From assembly GCA_011319805.1 (NCBI GenBank), contig SJRY01000050.1, forward strand, positions 1,054,001 to 1,118,000: a DNA stretch of 64,000 nucleotides, in the 5' to 3' direction. Positions within the stretch are counted from its first letter, which is position 1. Each line of letters begins with the position of its first letter. This document shows, piece by piece, positions 33,900 through 45,319 of the stretch. A model generated the notes under the pieces. That model saw only the letters and a program-made list of their open reading frames with translations, had not been told where the DNA came from and made no database searches. The position numbers and the translations under genes were made by a program. This stretch comes from Macrocybe gigantea (Eukaryota; Basidiomycota; Agaricomycetes; Agaricales; Callistosporiaceae).

Positions 33900-36142
33900 A
33901 TGAAATTCGCACAAGCTGATCCCATCTCCTGGGCATCCTCGTCCCGGACTAGCGGAGGGCCTGCCTCCTGGGCCCAAAATCGGCATGCGACACATCTGGC
34001 CGATTCGCCACTGTTCAGAATAGATGTGAACCGCTTGTCGTCGATGCACCGCGCAAGACTCGCACACGAACGTGCCCGGGCGTTTGGTCATGCTTTCAGT
34101 GAGGAGATGCTATTTTCTATTTTCCTTGTCGGAATGCTCAGCGTTCATTCCTTTGAATAGAACTGACGGCTCACGACATTCACGAGATGACACCTAAGTT
34201 CTGGGCTGCCCATGCTGATGCGGCCATGACATTAGACGGCGCGGCTGCGACGCTGTACACGATTCAGACTAATTTAGTTGTTGGAACATTGCTCAAGTAT
34301 ATCCATTCCGATTTGCCCAACTCCAGTGCCGCAGAGAGGGACGATCTCCAGAAATTGGTGGATGACCTCGTCGTGTTTGATTTGATGTGAGTGAAGACAG
34401 CTCTGACTGCTAGGCAATACATCGTTCGTATATTGACTTAGGTCCTACTTTTAGTGGGCAATTTTGTCTGACAGAGCTAGGACATGGTCTAGATTCTGAG
34501 AATCTTGAGACAACAGCTACTATGCTTCCGAATGGCGAATTCGAGCTAAACACCCCGAATGCAAATGCGGCAAAGTAAGAACACTAATTCTTTCTCCTAC
34601 ATGTCTGCATGTGCGGGTATTGATCTCCACTTCCTTTCAAATTTCCAGATACATGCCACCGACAGTCCCAGCAGGGAGGCCCTGCGTCGCTATCGTTTTT
34701 GCTCGCATGATCATGTCTGGCCGCGATCATGGCATTCGACCTTTCATAGTTCCTCTGAACGACGGGCACAAAATGTACGCTGGCATCGTCGCACGACTGC
34801 TTCCCTACCGAGAGGGCACGGATCCGGTCAACCATTCCCTCACGTCGTTTCACCACGTCAGGCTGCCTAGATCCGCACTTTTAGGTGGCTTCGGCTGTGT
34901 ATCTGGCGGGCAAATGGAGATTCCGACAAATAGAGAACGCCACGAGCAGTTCTTGGACGCAATCTGGCGTGTGGCGGTCGGCACGCTCTCGCTGAGCCTC
35001 GTCACACCTTCTTGTCTGGAAATTGCCTGCGCAGTCGGAATGATGTACAGCATGCGGCGCGTCGTCACCGCGCGTGGGAACGGAAGCGGAAAGGAGCCTA
35101 GCAGCGAAAATGGGTCCATTGCTGCAACACTTGTTCCGATATACACTTTCCGGACACAACAGATTCCACTCCTGGTCGGAATCGCGCAGGCGTATGTGCT
35201 CAGGGCGTTCCACCGCTGGGCGGCGGCGATGTTCTCGGACGTGCAACTGGATAGACGGATAAGACATGGCATTGCGACATGCTCGAAGGCGGTTTCTGTG
35301 CAACATTGTCAGGCGACGATGATCGCCATTTCAGAGCGCTGCGGCGCACAAGGGCTGTTCTTCGTGAACCAGATGACGAAGTTCCATGTGAGTTCGCACG
35401 TTCGCCAGTCCTGTGTCTTGTCTCAAAGATGATTGATGTGAATAGAGCTCAGTGAGAGGTATTGCAATTGCTGAAGGCGACATCCTAGGGATATCCATCC
35501 GTGAGTAGATCAGCTTACAGCCTGCACTTCAGTACATTAGTATATTGACCTTCACATTCAGGGCTAGCAACAGAGCTTCTCCTAGGTCGATATACTCTTC
35601 CCGAACCGACCAATCCTGATAGCCTTCTCGCACGTCATGAACAAGGATTGATAGAAGAGGCCCGATCAGCGCTATTCTCGGCCATAGCCTCATCTTCCAG
35701 CGGTTCAGATGACAACAGTCATAGGAATGAAGCGATCAATAAAGTTATCCTCCCAAGATGCCAACCGCTAGTCGAAGCAATAGGCCATCGCATGGCGTAC
35801 GACGCGGCGCTAGCGGCTGGTGGGGAGGCCGTGCCGCGGTGTCTAGTGGACTTGTATGAGGTACACGTCATGGGGTTGGACGCAGCATGGTACTGCACCA
35901 GTTCGACAATGCCTGGGTTGACTCGTCGGGTAATGGACGACATGGAGACTCGTGCGCTAGACGCAGTTCTTCCGCATCTGCCTAAGCTGGTGGAAAGTGC
36001 GGGCGTAGCGCCTTTCGTCACAGCTCCCATCGCCTCACAGGAAAAGTGGGACGCGTTCGTGAGGAGGCTGCCTGTCTTTGATTCGGAAGGCCCATGGTCG
36101 GTGGTTGGGAAGGATGAAGTCTTTACTGGAGCGAGGCTTTGA
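33900..36142 (+). CDS. peroxisomal acyl-CoA oxidase-like flavoprotein
   Basis: Member of the acyl-CoA dehydrogenase/oxidase superfamily, predicted to oxidise an acyl-CoA with FAD in peroxisomes. Six exons (33900-34098, 34161-34386, 34455-34574, 34649-35387, 35446-35500, 35562-36142) join in phase to 639 residues. Features in order: an N-terminal helical domain (FWAAHADAAMTLDGAAATLY); the middle beta-domain signature GQFCLTELGHGLDSENLETT; RPFIVPLNDGHKMYAGI and HHVRLPRSALLGGF; then the helical C-terminal half with AEGDILGISIRLATELLLGR. The last three residues are A-R-L, a valid PTS1 peroxisomal signal. The length fits acyl-CoA oxidases (600-700). The start codon is backed by a TATA box 53 bp upstream. 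Substrate chain length cannot be told. It lies just upstream of the VWA8-like gene on the same strand but has its own promoter. Confidence 0.85.
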
Positions 36143-36296
36143 ATGGGTTTGGTGTCTTTGTGGGTTCCTATGTACTGTACAGTATGGTACAATATGAATC
36201 ATCCGTAGAATCCGGCTTAGAGACGGACCGGAGTAACCGGTAATGGGAGGAGTCCACTTACCGAGCAGTTGATCACAGTTTCCCTTGATAAAATGG

Positions 36297-39200
36297 ATGT
36301 TTTCGAGCAAACTATGTCAGCGTACCTTTTTATTTTCTTACCTATCCACCTTTAACACCCGTCGCGGACGACGTCGGGCATTGTCTTTGCTCACGCATCA
36401 AGTCCAGCGGCAACGAACGCAGTCAAGCCTATTCTCCAGCAAAGGTGCGACTCAACACGGCCATTTCAGTGCTCTTAATTTGCAACGATCGTCTTTCATG
36501 GCGCCGAGCCATCCACAACAACGCCTTAAACACATCCTGCAAGAACTTTCACCCGGTGTGCCCATTGTCGGAACGCTGAAATTGGGAGATATCACATATG
36601 ATGTGCCTGCCTCTCTTTCCCCCTCGCGTTTGGTTCACACAAAGGACCTTTTGGATGTCCGCGATCCTGTTAATGTTGACAACCTACGGTTCATACTACA
36701 GAAATATCTACTCGGACAAGACATTTTCCTAGTTTCTCAGCCTGGACCATATGCACGTCGGCTGGCACTGACTTTTGCGAGGTGCTGAACGTTCTGTGTG
36801 CGATTTCGGGCGCGGTTTCTGACGCATCGGCTTCCAGTCTCATCAATTCGGAGTACGAGTACATTGCATTGCATAGGGATGTCGGTGAAACAGAACTGAA
36901 ACAGGTATATCGTCATTATTGTTTCTTCGACATATCACTGAAGTCTATCATTTTTGAAGGGAAGGGAGATAAGGAAGGGAGGGACTCTTGTCTACGTTGA
37001 TAGTCCGGCCGTAAGTGCCGTTAAACATGGTCGACTGCTTATTCTAGAAGGGATTGAAAAGGCTGAACGTGGAATTATGCCTGTGAGTCCGTGAGCGGCG
37101 ACTAGGCTTGTTCTCAATTTTTTACAATATGATTTAGGTTTTGAACAATTTGCTTGAGAATAGAGAGATGTGAGTCGCATCGAAACTGCTATTCCTATGT
37201 ACAGCTCTAAGAGTCTCGACAGGAATCTTGACGACGGGACACACATCATTCACCCACACCGTTATGAACAACTTGAGTCATCAGGCTCAACCGTATCGGC
37301 TCAAGGACTCAAGTTTATTCCCGCCCACAAGAATTTCCGTGTTATCGCTATTGCCGCGCCTGTCCCTCCTTACCCAGGATACCCACTTGACCCGCCTTTT
37401 AGGAGTAGGTTTCAAGCTCGTTTTATTGACCCCATAGGAGCGATGATGGCCCTCAGCAAGTCGTCGCGGCCAAACGAACCAGTCCTCCTCCTTGACAAAA
37501 TCCGCAATCTCATTCTCTCTACCCAGTTCGCAAGCGAATCACGTCATTCTCTGGAAGCCATTTCGAGATCTTCACTTCCGCCTTTCCCGCAAACCGCTCT
37601 AATGAAGCTGAACAGCGTCGCTTTGAAGTTTCCTCCACCTGACCGGCTTTCTCCTGGACAACTTGCGAGACTGTTTCTCACTATTCACCCGGCCTTGATT
37701 CATGCGCCGTTTCAGGCTTGGGCGATCCTTGGTAGACAAGTTGAGGAAGCTGGAATTGGAGAGCTCGGAAGCCCTTCGATGGCATCGGAGGATGAAAACA
37801 TTGGTTTCTTTGGCTATATCTTGACAGATATCAAACGTGTCGATGCAATTAAGGTCCAAGTGACGTTCATACGCGCAGGAGATCGTTCTATTGTCACTTT
37901 GAACGCCCCTGCTGGGCCAAAGGACCTTCGCGCGTTCCCGCTGACGGAAACACCAAACCTATTCCCAACAAGTCGATTCATGGGACTACTGACTTGCCTC
38001 ATGCAAGCTCATGCTTTGGGTTGGGACACCTTGTTGGTGCCTCCCGCTATGCCTTCCACGGCATCGACATCGACATCGACACTCATTCACGTTTTTGGTG
38101 AGCTCCTCGGGTACGAAATGGAAGCTGTGCACATGTATAAGGAATTGGGCGGTCGTGAGCTCGTTATGCGGCGCAAGATTGAAGAAGGCGGTGCTACCAG
38201 CTGGCAACCCAGGTAACATTTTCCGGTTTCCTATTCGTCGGCGAAACGTTTAATATTCCTTTACAGTCCTTTGGTCGACGGAGCTTGGACAGGCCGACTA
38301 ATACACCTCTCGAGCATTGATGTGATTGGCGCGACCGCTGGATCGCTGTCACGCATGTTCCAAGATCGAGAAGCGGAACTTTGGGAGAATAGGCGTATCG
38401 TCTCGGAAGCATCGCCTGATGAGGTATACATGTGGCATTCTCGTGGAACTGACCATCGCATTGACCCGCTTGACAGCAGTCATCTGGCGAACTTTCGGTC
38501 GCTCATCCCTCCTTCCGCATTATCAGCACGGCATCCAAGTCTCTGCCCCTAAAGGACTGGCTTTCAGACGAATTTGCCAACATGTTCTTCTCCATTCCCA
38601 GTCAGCCTATGGACAAGAGGGAAGAGAGAGATATACTTCTTGCTACCGGTTGTTCTCCGACCCTTGTAGAGACACTCCTGACGTTTGCCGATAAGTACAG
38701 ACAGAGCATCTCTGCGGATAACGTCCTAAAGAATCGGAAACTTGGCACTCGGACACTTGTTCGCATCGCACGGAGGCTAGCTATGTTCCCTGCAGAGGTC
38801 GATCTTCATGCAACTATCAGTCGCTCTCTTCTTTCCGAGTTCTTGCCAGTCGTAGAGAAAATGAATCTAGAAACCCTGCTAGACGAATCGAATATACATT
38901 CAGTGACACCTGCAGTAGGTGTTCTTTTTGTCTTTGTATCTCCAGCTATCTGCCTAATGGCCCTTCACAAGTACAACCCAGCCCCTGTTGTGATGCGAAG
39001 CCATCTCATTTTTCCAAGTTCCGGAGATGCACCAACCGAAACTAGAATTCGCTTGTTCCCTGTGTCGGAAGACGCACAAGGTGTAGCATCTCATGTTCCT
39101 CACATGGATCACTTCTATGATAATAGTCTTCAAACGGGTTTAATGCGAGATTTGGCTATTGATCTCGAAATCTTGGGCGAACATGTTGTATTGCTCGGAA

Positions 39201-42048
39201 ATCAGGTTCGCTCCTCCCATCTTTCACCTTTTCTTTCCATAACTTTAATGGCGGGTACCTAGGGCGTTGGCAAGAACAAGATTGTTGACCGGTAAGGAGT
39301 ATACTACAATCATCATTGGTGGTTATAGCTTACGTGTATGGACGACTTTCGCAGATTGTGCCAGGTAATGTCCTCAATTTCTTCATAGTCCTGGCATTCT
39401 GATGCAATAGCCAACAGTTGCTGGGTCGGCCGCGAGAGTACATCCAGCTACACCGCGACACGACTGTCAATCAACTCATGTTCACGACTTCTTTGGAAAG
39501 CGGCATGCTCAACTATACAGACTCGCCATTACTTCGTGCCATTACTTATGGTCGGGTCATTATCATCGACGAGGCAGACAAGGCTCCAGAACACGTAGTC
39601 GCCATCTTCCGCAGCCTGGCAGGTCACGGCGAGATGACGCTCTCCGATGGCAGACGCGTAAGACCTGTGCGCGAAAGAGAAACCGACGTCGTGGTGCACC
39701 CAAATTTCCGGCTTGTTCTCCTTGCAAATCGTCCTGGTTATCGTAAGCTGGCACGAAAACAATCAAAGGACCCTCGTATTGACGAGATTACTCTTCTCAG
39801 CTTTCCTCGGAAATCATTTTCTTCAAGTCCTTGGAGAGAATTTTAGCGCACATTCTGTGACAAACCCTGACCAGGCATCAGAACGGAAGTTGCTAGAGCA
39901 ACTCGCACCGGAACTTGACACAGACCTCATCAAACGCCTTGTCGGTGCATTCCAAGATCTTCGGCATGGTTATGACAATGGAATTTTGAGCTATCCTTAT
40001 TCCTTGCGAGGTCCGTCACGAACGTCTTTGTTATATCTCTGGAGTGTAGGTTAATTAGACTTGTATTTCAGAGCTGATCAATCTCATTCGACATTTGCGA
40101 GCCTTCCCTCAAGACTCGCTTGGCGAAGCATTCAGAAACGTGTTCGACTTTGACATATATAAACCTGAGACCATCGACCGACTTGCTGAGATTCTTGAAC
40201 GGCACGGGTAAGCAAACCCCATTATCAAAAATATAGCGTCATCTATTGACCGTTGAGTATCTTCAAGTCTGAGAGTCGGCCATTTAGGATTGGACGCGGC
40301 TCGCGAGGTAGCAAAGAAAGTCCAAGATGTCGAGTTTGAACCTGCTAATACAGAACTTGATAAGCCTAAGGAAGGGAAGCACGACGATGAAGAACATTTT
40401 GGAGGCAACACCTACGCTGGTGGCGTAAGTGCTATTCATACGCCCAAAGAATCATGACCCAAACCTAAGGTAGACTGGTGGGCGCACTACCGCTGGCATG
40501 GGAGGCATTGGCGGGTATAAACGTTGGTGGAAGGGAGGAGATATCAAGCAGGTTTGTTCCTGTCGGCTACATCTGTCTTTCGATAAGATCTCCAATGCAT
40601 TTCTAGGTTCCAGATGCCCTCAAGGATAACGTTCCGGACGACATCAAGGAAAAGGCTAGGGACATGGCTCGGGAGGAACTGAAGAGACGCCTGGAGGAGC
40701 TAGACATGTCGACCTCTGACGCTAAGGCATATGGAGAGCTGCTATCCGCCACACGAGCCCATCTGTTATCACTGCATGATTTGCTCGAACGTGCGTATTC
40801 CCGCATTTTTGGTTCTTTTCTCGTTTTTGAACTTTGGCATTCATTAGACTTGGCTGCAAGGGAGGAAGAACGCGTTTGGGTGAAACGGCAAACGGACGGA
40901 GAACTCGATGACAGCCGTTTGACGGAAGGCCTTACCGGTGAGGCTACGGTGTACAAACGAAGAGGGATGGAAAAACCTGAGCTTGGTCGACCTCAGCTCA
41001 AGTAAATTTCTGCGATCTTTTTATGGGGACCTTGCTGATGTAGATTCCGCTAGGCCTAAAAGGATCAGGTTCATCTTTGATCTGAGTGCTTCGATGTGGG
41101 TCTAAGAGATCCCCGACGGTTTCTCCCAGTAACCGATTTTTGTAGGTATCGATTCCAATATGACAATCGCTTGCAGAGGAGCATGGAAACCGGTAAATCC
41201 ATAGCTCTTTCGCTGCAAATGCCCTGTCTGACGTCGTTGAGCTGCAATGTTGATGGAAACCTTTGATCGCCTATCCCGCAAAGACAAGTACGTGTGGGAC
41301 GTGAGTAACTCTGCCTGGACCGTTGCTTTACCTGACTGATGGAAGCGTAACAGATGTACGGACATGTAAGTTCAACGCCGTATCCTGCCTGAGCTTGAAA
41401 TTAACCGAGACTTTAGTCTGGTGATGGTCCAGAGATCACTCTCGTCGAAGCCGATAAACCACCGGCCGAATTGCGAGACCGGTGGAAAGTCATAGAAAAG
41501 ATGAATATGATCCCGCAGTATGCCTTTGCGGGAGATTACACAGGTATTGGATTACACTCCTTGCACATCATCGTACAGACTCATCCCTCTCTTTGAACAG
41601 TGGAGGCAATAGAGAAAGGCGTCAACGAAGTCTCCAAGTTTGACGCTGGTAAGGTTACTCTCTGGTATGTCGAAGCAGCTGATGTTCACCTGTCCATCGT
41701 GTAGACGACTGGTTCGTCATTGCCATAACTGTGAGATGCCTTCTTATTGGATCGACCATGGCTTACTTCGTCAATCAGGACGCCAACTTCGGAAGATACC
41801 AAATCACGCCCGAATACCTAACCGCTGCGATGAAGAAGAACCCGAAGGTGCATACCGCACTCATCTGCATAGGCGAAGGTGCCGAAGTCCCCTGGTACGT
41901 CGGAGCCGAGAATGAAAAAGCCTGCAGCTGCTGAAAAAAGCTTAGGATCACAAAGAGCCTGCCTGGTCGCGGGTTCAGAGTGAGCAACACTGCTGATATC
42001 CCGACTGTCCTGCGGAGCATTTTGTCGACTATGGTGGATCGTTCGTGA
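36297..42048 (+). CDS. VWA8: VWA8-type mitochondrial AAA+ ATPase with VWA domain
   Basis: Large dynein-like AAA+ protein ending in a von Willebrand A domain; animal VWA8 is a mitochondrial matrix-side ATPase. The ATG at 36297 opens an Arg/Ser/Leu-rich presequence (MFSSKLCQRTFLFSYLSTF). The first AAA module has a degenerate P-loop (FLVSQPGPYARRLAL) and LLILEGIEKAERGIMPVLNN. The second has an intact Walker A variant GNQGVGKNKIVDR (about 39200-39290, partly a tiny exon) and Walker B VIIIDEADKAPEHV near 39560. A charged Gly-rich linker follows (40400-40550). The VWA domain has a complete MIDAS (DLSASMWYRF around 41080) and FVIAITDANFGRYQI-like strands near 41720. The last intron uses GTACGT at about 41895 and CTTAG; the stop is at 42046. 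More than fifteen short introns are present. The family is confident; some exon borders are approximate. Confidence 0.85.
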
Positions 42049-42207
42049 CGGAAACTTTGGTCTTCTGCATCTCATCGCCCTTTTCATCTCGGTGTTTTCC
42101 TGCTTATTTGCCGTCGACTTGTATCGCGTAAGGCATGTAATTTATCGAGGATGCAAATCAGATATAGAGTCCATCGACCACATGACGCTAATTATTTGCA
42201 GAAATGT

Positions 42208-43236
42208 TCAGTCCTGTTTCGACTTTGTAACCTCCAAAGTATGCGACCACAATGCCTCTCTGGCTTCGTCCGACCCCCTGTAATTCCGCTTTCCAACGTC
42301 CTGCCCGTGCTCCACGCACCTGTGAAAGCCAGAATCGTAGCTGTGGAGGGCAAACCACATGTACTGCGCGCATTTCTGCGCAGAGATGGCGATGGGCCAG
42401 AGCATGAAATATTGTATCCAGCCGAGGATGTTCCACGGGAAGACTTTGCTGAGGTAAAGAGGAGTTAGGACCGGGCCAGGATAGATGTGGATGAACGTGA
42501 TGTTTGGGTTCAATGAAAAAATTTCTAGTCCATTTGCGTTAGCACGTCTTATGATCATCATCGGTAGTGGCAAACCACCCTCACACATAAGATCGTTGTA
42601 TGTCGGCGCAGTCCGCATGGATGACATGCCCGTGTAATTCTTCACCATGCCCAGATCGTCCAGGTTCGCCTGGATGCCAATGACCTGCGCAGCGGACAGG
42701 ACCGACATGACTTTCGCGTCCTCTCCCGCATCCCTGGCCCTGTTCAAGAGCGGCACAAGATCGTGTATGAACGTCCACCGCGCGTAGTACAGCAGTGCGA
42801 GCTTCTCATCCAGACTCTCCGCCGTCTCACGCCTGCCCGAGAAGCGTATGAAGCCCGTCGAGAGGACGAGGTAGTTGATCTTGGTAAACCGCTCGCGCAG
42901 CGCCGCCGCCGCCGCGTGCACGTTCTTCATCAGGAATGCATCACATTGTATGAACTCATGCACGGGCTTCACCGCGCCATCGCCCTCGCCGCTGTCTCCT
43001 CCGCCACCGCCACTGGCACTCGGTGACGGGGGCCCGGCGAAGGAAGCGAGGATCTTCTCCGCCGCGGCGCGATTCCGCCCAATGAGGATGATGTTGCATC
43101 GGCCCTTGGTGACGTCGGCCAGGGCCTGCGCCATCGCCTGACCAATCCCGGACGTCCCTCCCACGAACACGGCGGTCGGGACGTACGAAGGTGAATAAGC
43201 GGCGTTCTTCGCGAGGACGTTTTGGTAGGACATCAT
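42208..43236 (-). CDS. atypical short-chain dehydrogenase/reductase
   Basis: NAD(P)-binding Rossmann-fold oxidoreductase. The start is the ATG at 43236 (MMSYQNVLAKNAAY). The nucleotide motif GGTSGIGQAMAQALA is near the N-terminus, followed by IILIGRNRAAAEKIL. A Gly/Ser-rich insert (about 43030-42970) comes next, then INYLVLSTGFI, KVMSVLSAAQVIG with the probable active-site Ser, and TYNDLM where the usual Tyr would fall. The Lys four residues after that Tyr is not present (Y-x-x-x-M). The C-terminal part has TFIHIYPGPVLTPLY and ends LEVTKSKQD. One intron probably lies near 42600-42530. It is convergent with the VWA8-like gene, about 160 bp away. Such Lys-less SDR-like proteins occur in fungi; the substrate is unknown. 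Confidence 0.8.
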   Translation of the reverse strand: MMSYQNVLAKNAAYSPSYVPTAVFVGGTSGIGQAMAQALADVTKGRCNIILIGRNRAAAEKILASFAGPPSPSASGGGGGDSGEGDGAVKPVHEFIQCDAFLMKNVHAAAAALRERFTKINYLVLSTGFIRFSGRRETAESLDEKLALLYYARWTFIHDLVPLLNRARDAGEDAKVMSVLSAAQVIGIQANLDDLGMVKNYTGMSSMRTAPTYNDLMCEGGLPLPMMIIRRANANGLEIFSLNPNITFIHIYPGPVLTPLYLSKVFPWNILGWIQYFMLWPIAISAQKCAQYMWFALHSYDSGFHRCVEHGQDVGKRNYRGSDEAREALWSHTLEVTKSKQD

Positions 43237-43805
43237 CCTGCGCCTTATGGACTTGAGCCTGAACACAGTGGCATACGCAGAGGGGAGACCGGAACTCGAA
43301 CAGAAATCGTATATGTGTTAAAAGAGCATTTCTTCTTCCCTACCCCGGAGGAAGATCGTCCAGTCTAGCTTGCTTTCGCAGTCTCCTCTATTGGTTGATC
43401 TTTAGTCCCATCGATACGGTCACGGCGCGCCTAGATCACGTATGCAGTCCACTTATTCAGGTCCTGAATTGATAGCGGGAGTTTGTGTGAACCAGAGAAG
43501 CCAGACAGTTCACATTGGCACATCAGAAGACCTAGTCACGTTAGCTTTTCCGGCGGGCGGTTGCAGCATTCCACAATTCTGTTTCCGAGTTGTGGCTGGG
43601 TACTGGTCACGACGGTTTCACTTGTATGGACTCCGAAAGCTTCGAAAGGCTCCGGTAGATTTACATGTGGATCGTCCCACTGCTTTGTTGTCTGCTAGTG
43701 TATCGGCCATTACTGTGCGAGGATCCATACAGTTCCTCGTCGGAGACTTCACATCACTGTCTGGAACGTCAACCGAAATGAGGAGGCAAAGAAAAAAAAG
43801 GTGAC
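43237..43805. other. intergenic between SDR gene and tRNA
   Basis: SDR upstream region. A plus-strand frame at 43442-43804 has no domain and lies next to the tRNA; I do not accept it as a gene. Confidence 0.4.
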
Positions 43806-43890
43806 TGTCCCGGAGAGACTTGAACTCTCGATCTTCCGATTGATGAGAGTTTTAACAGTCGGACGCCGTAACCAACTAAGCCACGGGACA
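43806..43890 (-). tRNA. tRNA-Asn (anticodon GTT) with short intron
   Basis: Read on the minus strand, a 7-bp acceptor stem (TGTCCCG / CGGGACA) encloses a D arm (GGCTTAGTTGGTTACGGC). The anticodon arm is TCCGA CTGTTA ... A TCGGA with anticodon GTT. A 12-nt intron follows position 37 as usual. The variable loop AGATC and a perfect T arm (GAGAG TTCAAGT CTCTC) complete it. The anticodon-flanking and variable-loop sequences match eukaryotic tRNA-Asn. The CCA end is not encoded, as expected. Confidence 0.95.
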
Positions 43891-44161
43891 GGTGATAGGC
43901 TCAATCGAGAAATAAATTATGATACGCATATGTAAACAGGAAACGCTATCCTTTGAATGATGTCCATAACCATCGCAATAGCACGTAGAAATAAACAGTT
44001 CCATTCGCATCGCTTTTATGGGATGCGACGGAAATGTAAATGAGAGGTAACGCATAGGGGAGGAAGAAAAGATTAACCACGCTCCGTCGGTATATCATAA
44101 AACAACAGAGATCTAAATGCATCAACCAGTCCCTGCTAGGATAGAAGGCGAAAAAAATTTA

Positions 44162-45319
44162 TCATCCTTCCAAGACTTTTACGATTCCAAACGCCGCTCC
44201 GGCGGCGACTCCGCCGACGAAGAGCGTGCTGACAGCACCCCAGACGTATGTGTACGTGCCGACGCCGGCACCAGTCACATGGGCTTTTACGGCACCAAAG
44301 ATGAGCAGGACGATGCCAGTGACGATGGCAGAGTACATGAGCGCGACGTGGGCACGGGGTATGAAGAGATACGGGAGAGTGGGATCAGCCCGCCGATGAG
44401 GTAGCCCATGCCTATCGTACTGCGGAAATGTAGAGCCTTTTGTCGGGAACTTCTTCTATCAGGGCATATATGCGTGAATATGCAGCTATGTGTGTTAGGA
44501 AATGCGAACGGACCGTATCCCTGGCCAAATTTCAGCAAAAACGCCGTCAGGCCGACATCTTTGCTCCACCTCAACCCCGCGCTCTCCTGATCAGACACCG
44601 GCGAAGTCGATGTACGCCCTGAAAGGGCATCCCCGTTCTGTGACGTGAGACGTATATCATCCTCGCACTCCCTCAACGACTGCGCCACTGCCCTGCACGC
44701 CTTGTCGTCCACGCCGACGGGGCCAAGCACTCTGCAACTTCTCTGTCCATCTCGCCCGCGCAGCTCCGTGCCACGCGAATGGCGGTCTGCTGGCGCAGGT
44801 AGCGGTAGTGATCGCGCTCGGACTGGGAGGCGAGGAACCCGCCGATGCCCATAGAGATCGCTCCGGCGATGAGCTCCGCCACGCCGGCGAGGACGACATA
44901 CTTCGACTCTCCTAATGACGACAGACCCGCAGTCAAAGCGAATGGGACCGTGAGACCATCCGACAGTCCGATAACGCTGCGGTGTCGCACAAAATTGAAA
45001 AAGAAGGAAAGGTGAACAGGCTTTTTAGTTGAAAGGAGAATTGACAAAGAAAGTTCGTCGAGCTATGCTTACACATCTCGAACGATATCCGGGTCGATGA
45101 GCCTGCGCTCCTCCGCCTTGAGTTCCTTGCAGCATATCCCATCGACGCGGGAGTTCCTCGCGCATTTCGCTGGCAAAGGCGTGCTCACGCCAGACTGGGA
45201 CGACTCGATCGGCCACACCGGAGGCTTGTTCGCCTTGGTCGCAGGGTCGTTGCGGCTAGGCAGCGGGACAGAGGGGCGGACGTCGGTGCTAGCGATGATT
45301 CCAGTGCAGGGGTGGACAT
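44162..45319 (-). CDS. CCC1: Ccc1/VIT1-family vacuolar iron/manganese transporter
   Basis: Moves Fe2+ and Mn2+ from the cytosol into the vacuole for storage. The cytosolic N-terminus carries CCKELKAEERRLIDPDIVRD. An intron in this region joins to the signature first helix VIGLSDGLTVPFALTAGLSS. GAISMGIGGFLASQSERDHY, the metal-binding Glu-rich helix region (EMDREVAECLAPVGVDD, ECEDDIRL) and STIGMGYLIGGLIPL follow. The last helices read IVLLIFGAVKAHVTGAG, and the protein ends FGIVKVLEG at 44162. The domain order is that of the family. The start is uncertain: the ATG at 45319 (MSTPALESSL) is in a frame that must shift to reach KELKAEE, so an intron or a base error lies near 45200. It is transcribed in the same direction as the adjacent tRNA. 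Confidence 0.88.

Noticed and set aside
33900..36142. indoleamine dioxygenase-like enzyme
   Set aside because: First impression only; joining the exons gives acyl-CoA oxidase motifs (CLTELGHGLDSEN, LPRSALLGG) and a PTS1.
43442..43804. 120-residue plus-strand frame before the tRNA
   Set aside because: No domain, no splice support, and it ends against the tRNA gene; composition is random-like.
44117..44404. 95-residue plus-strand frame
   Set aside because: Antisense of the last helices of the Ccc1-like transporter.
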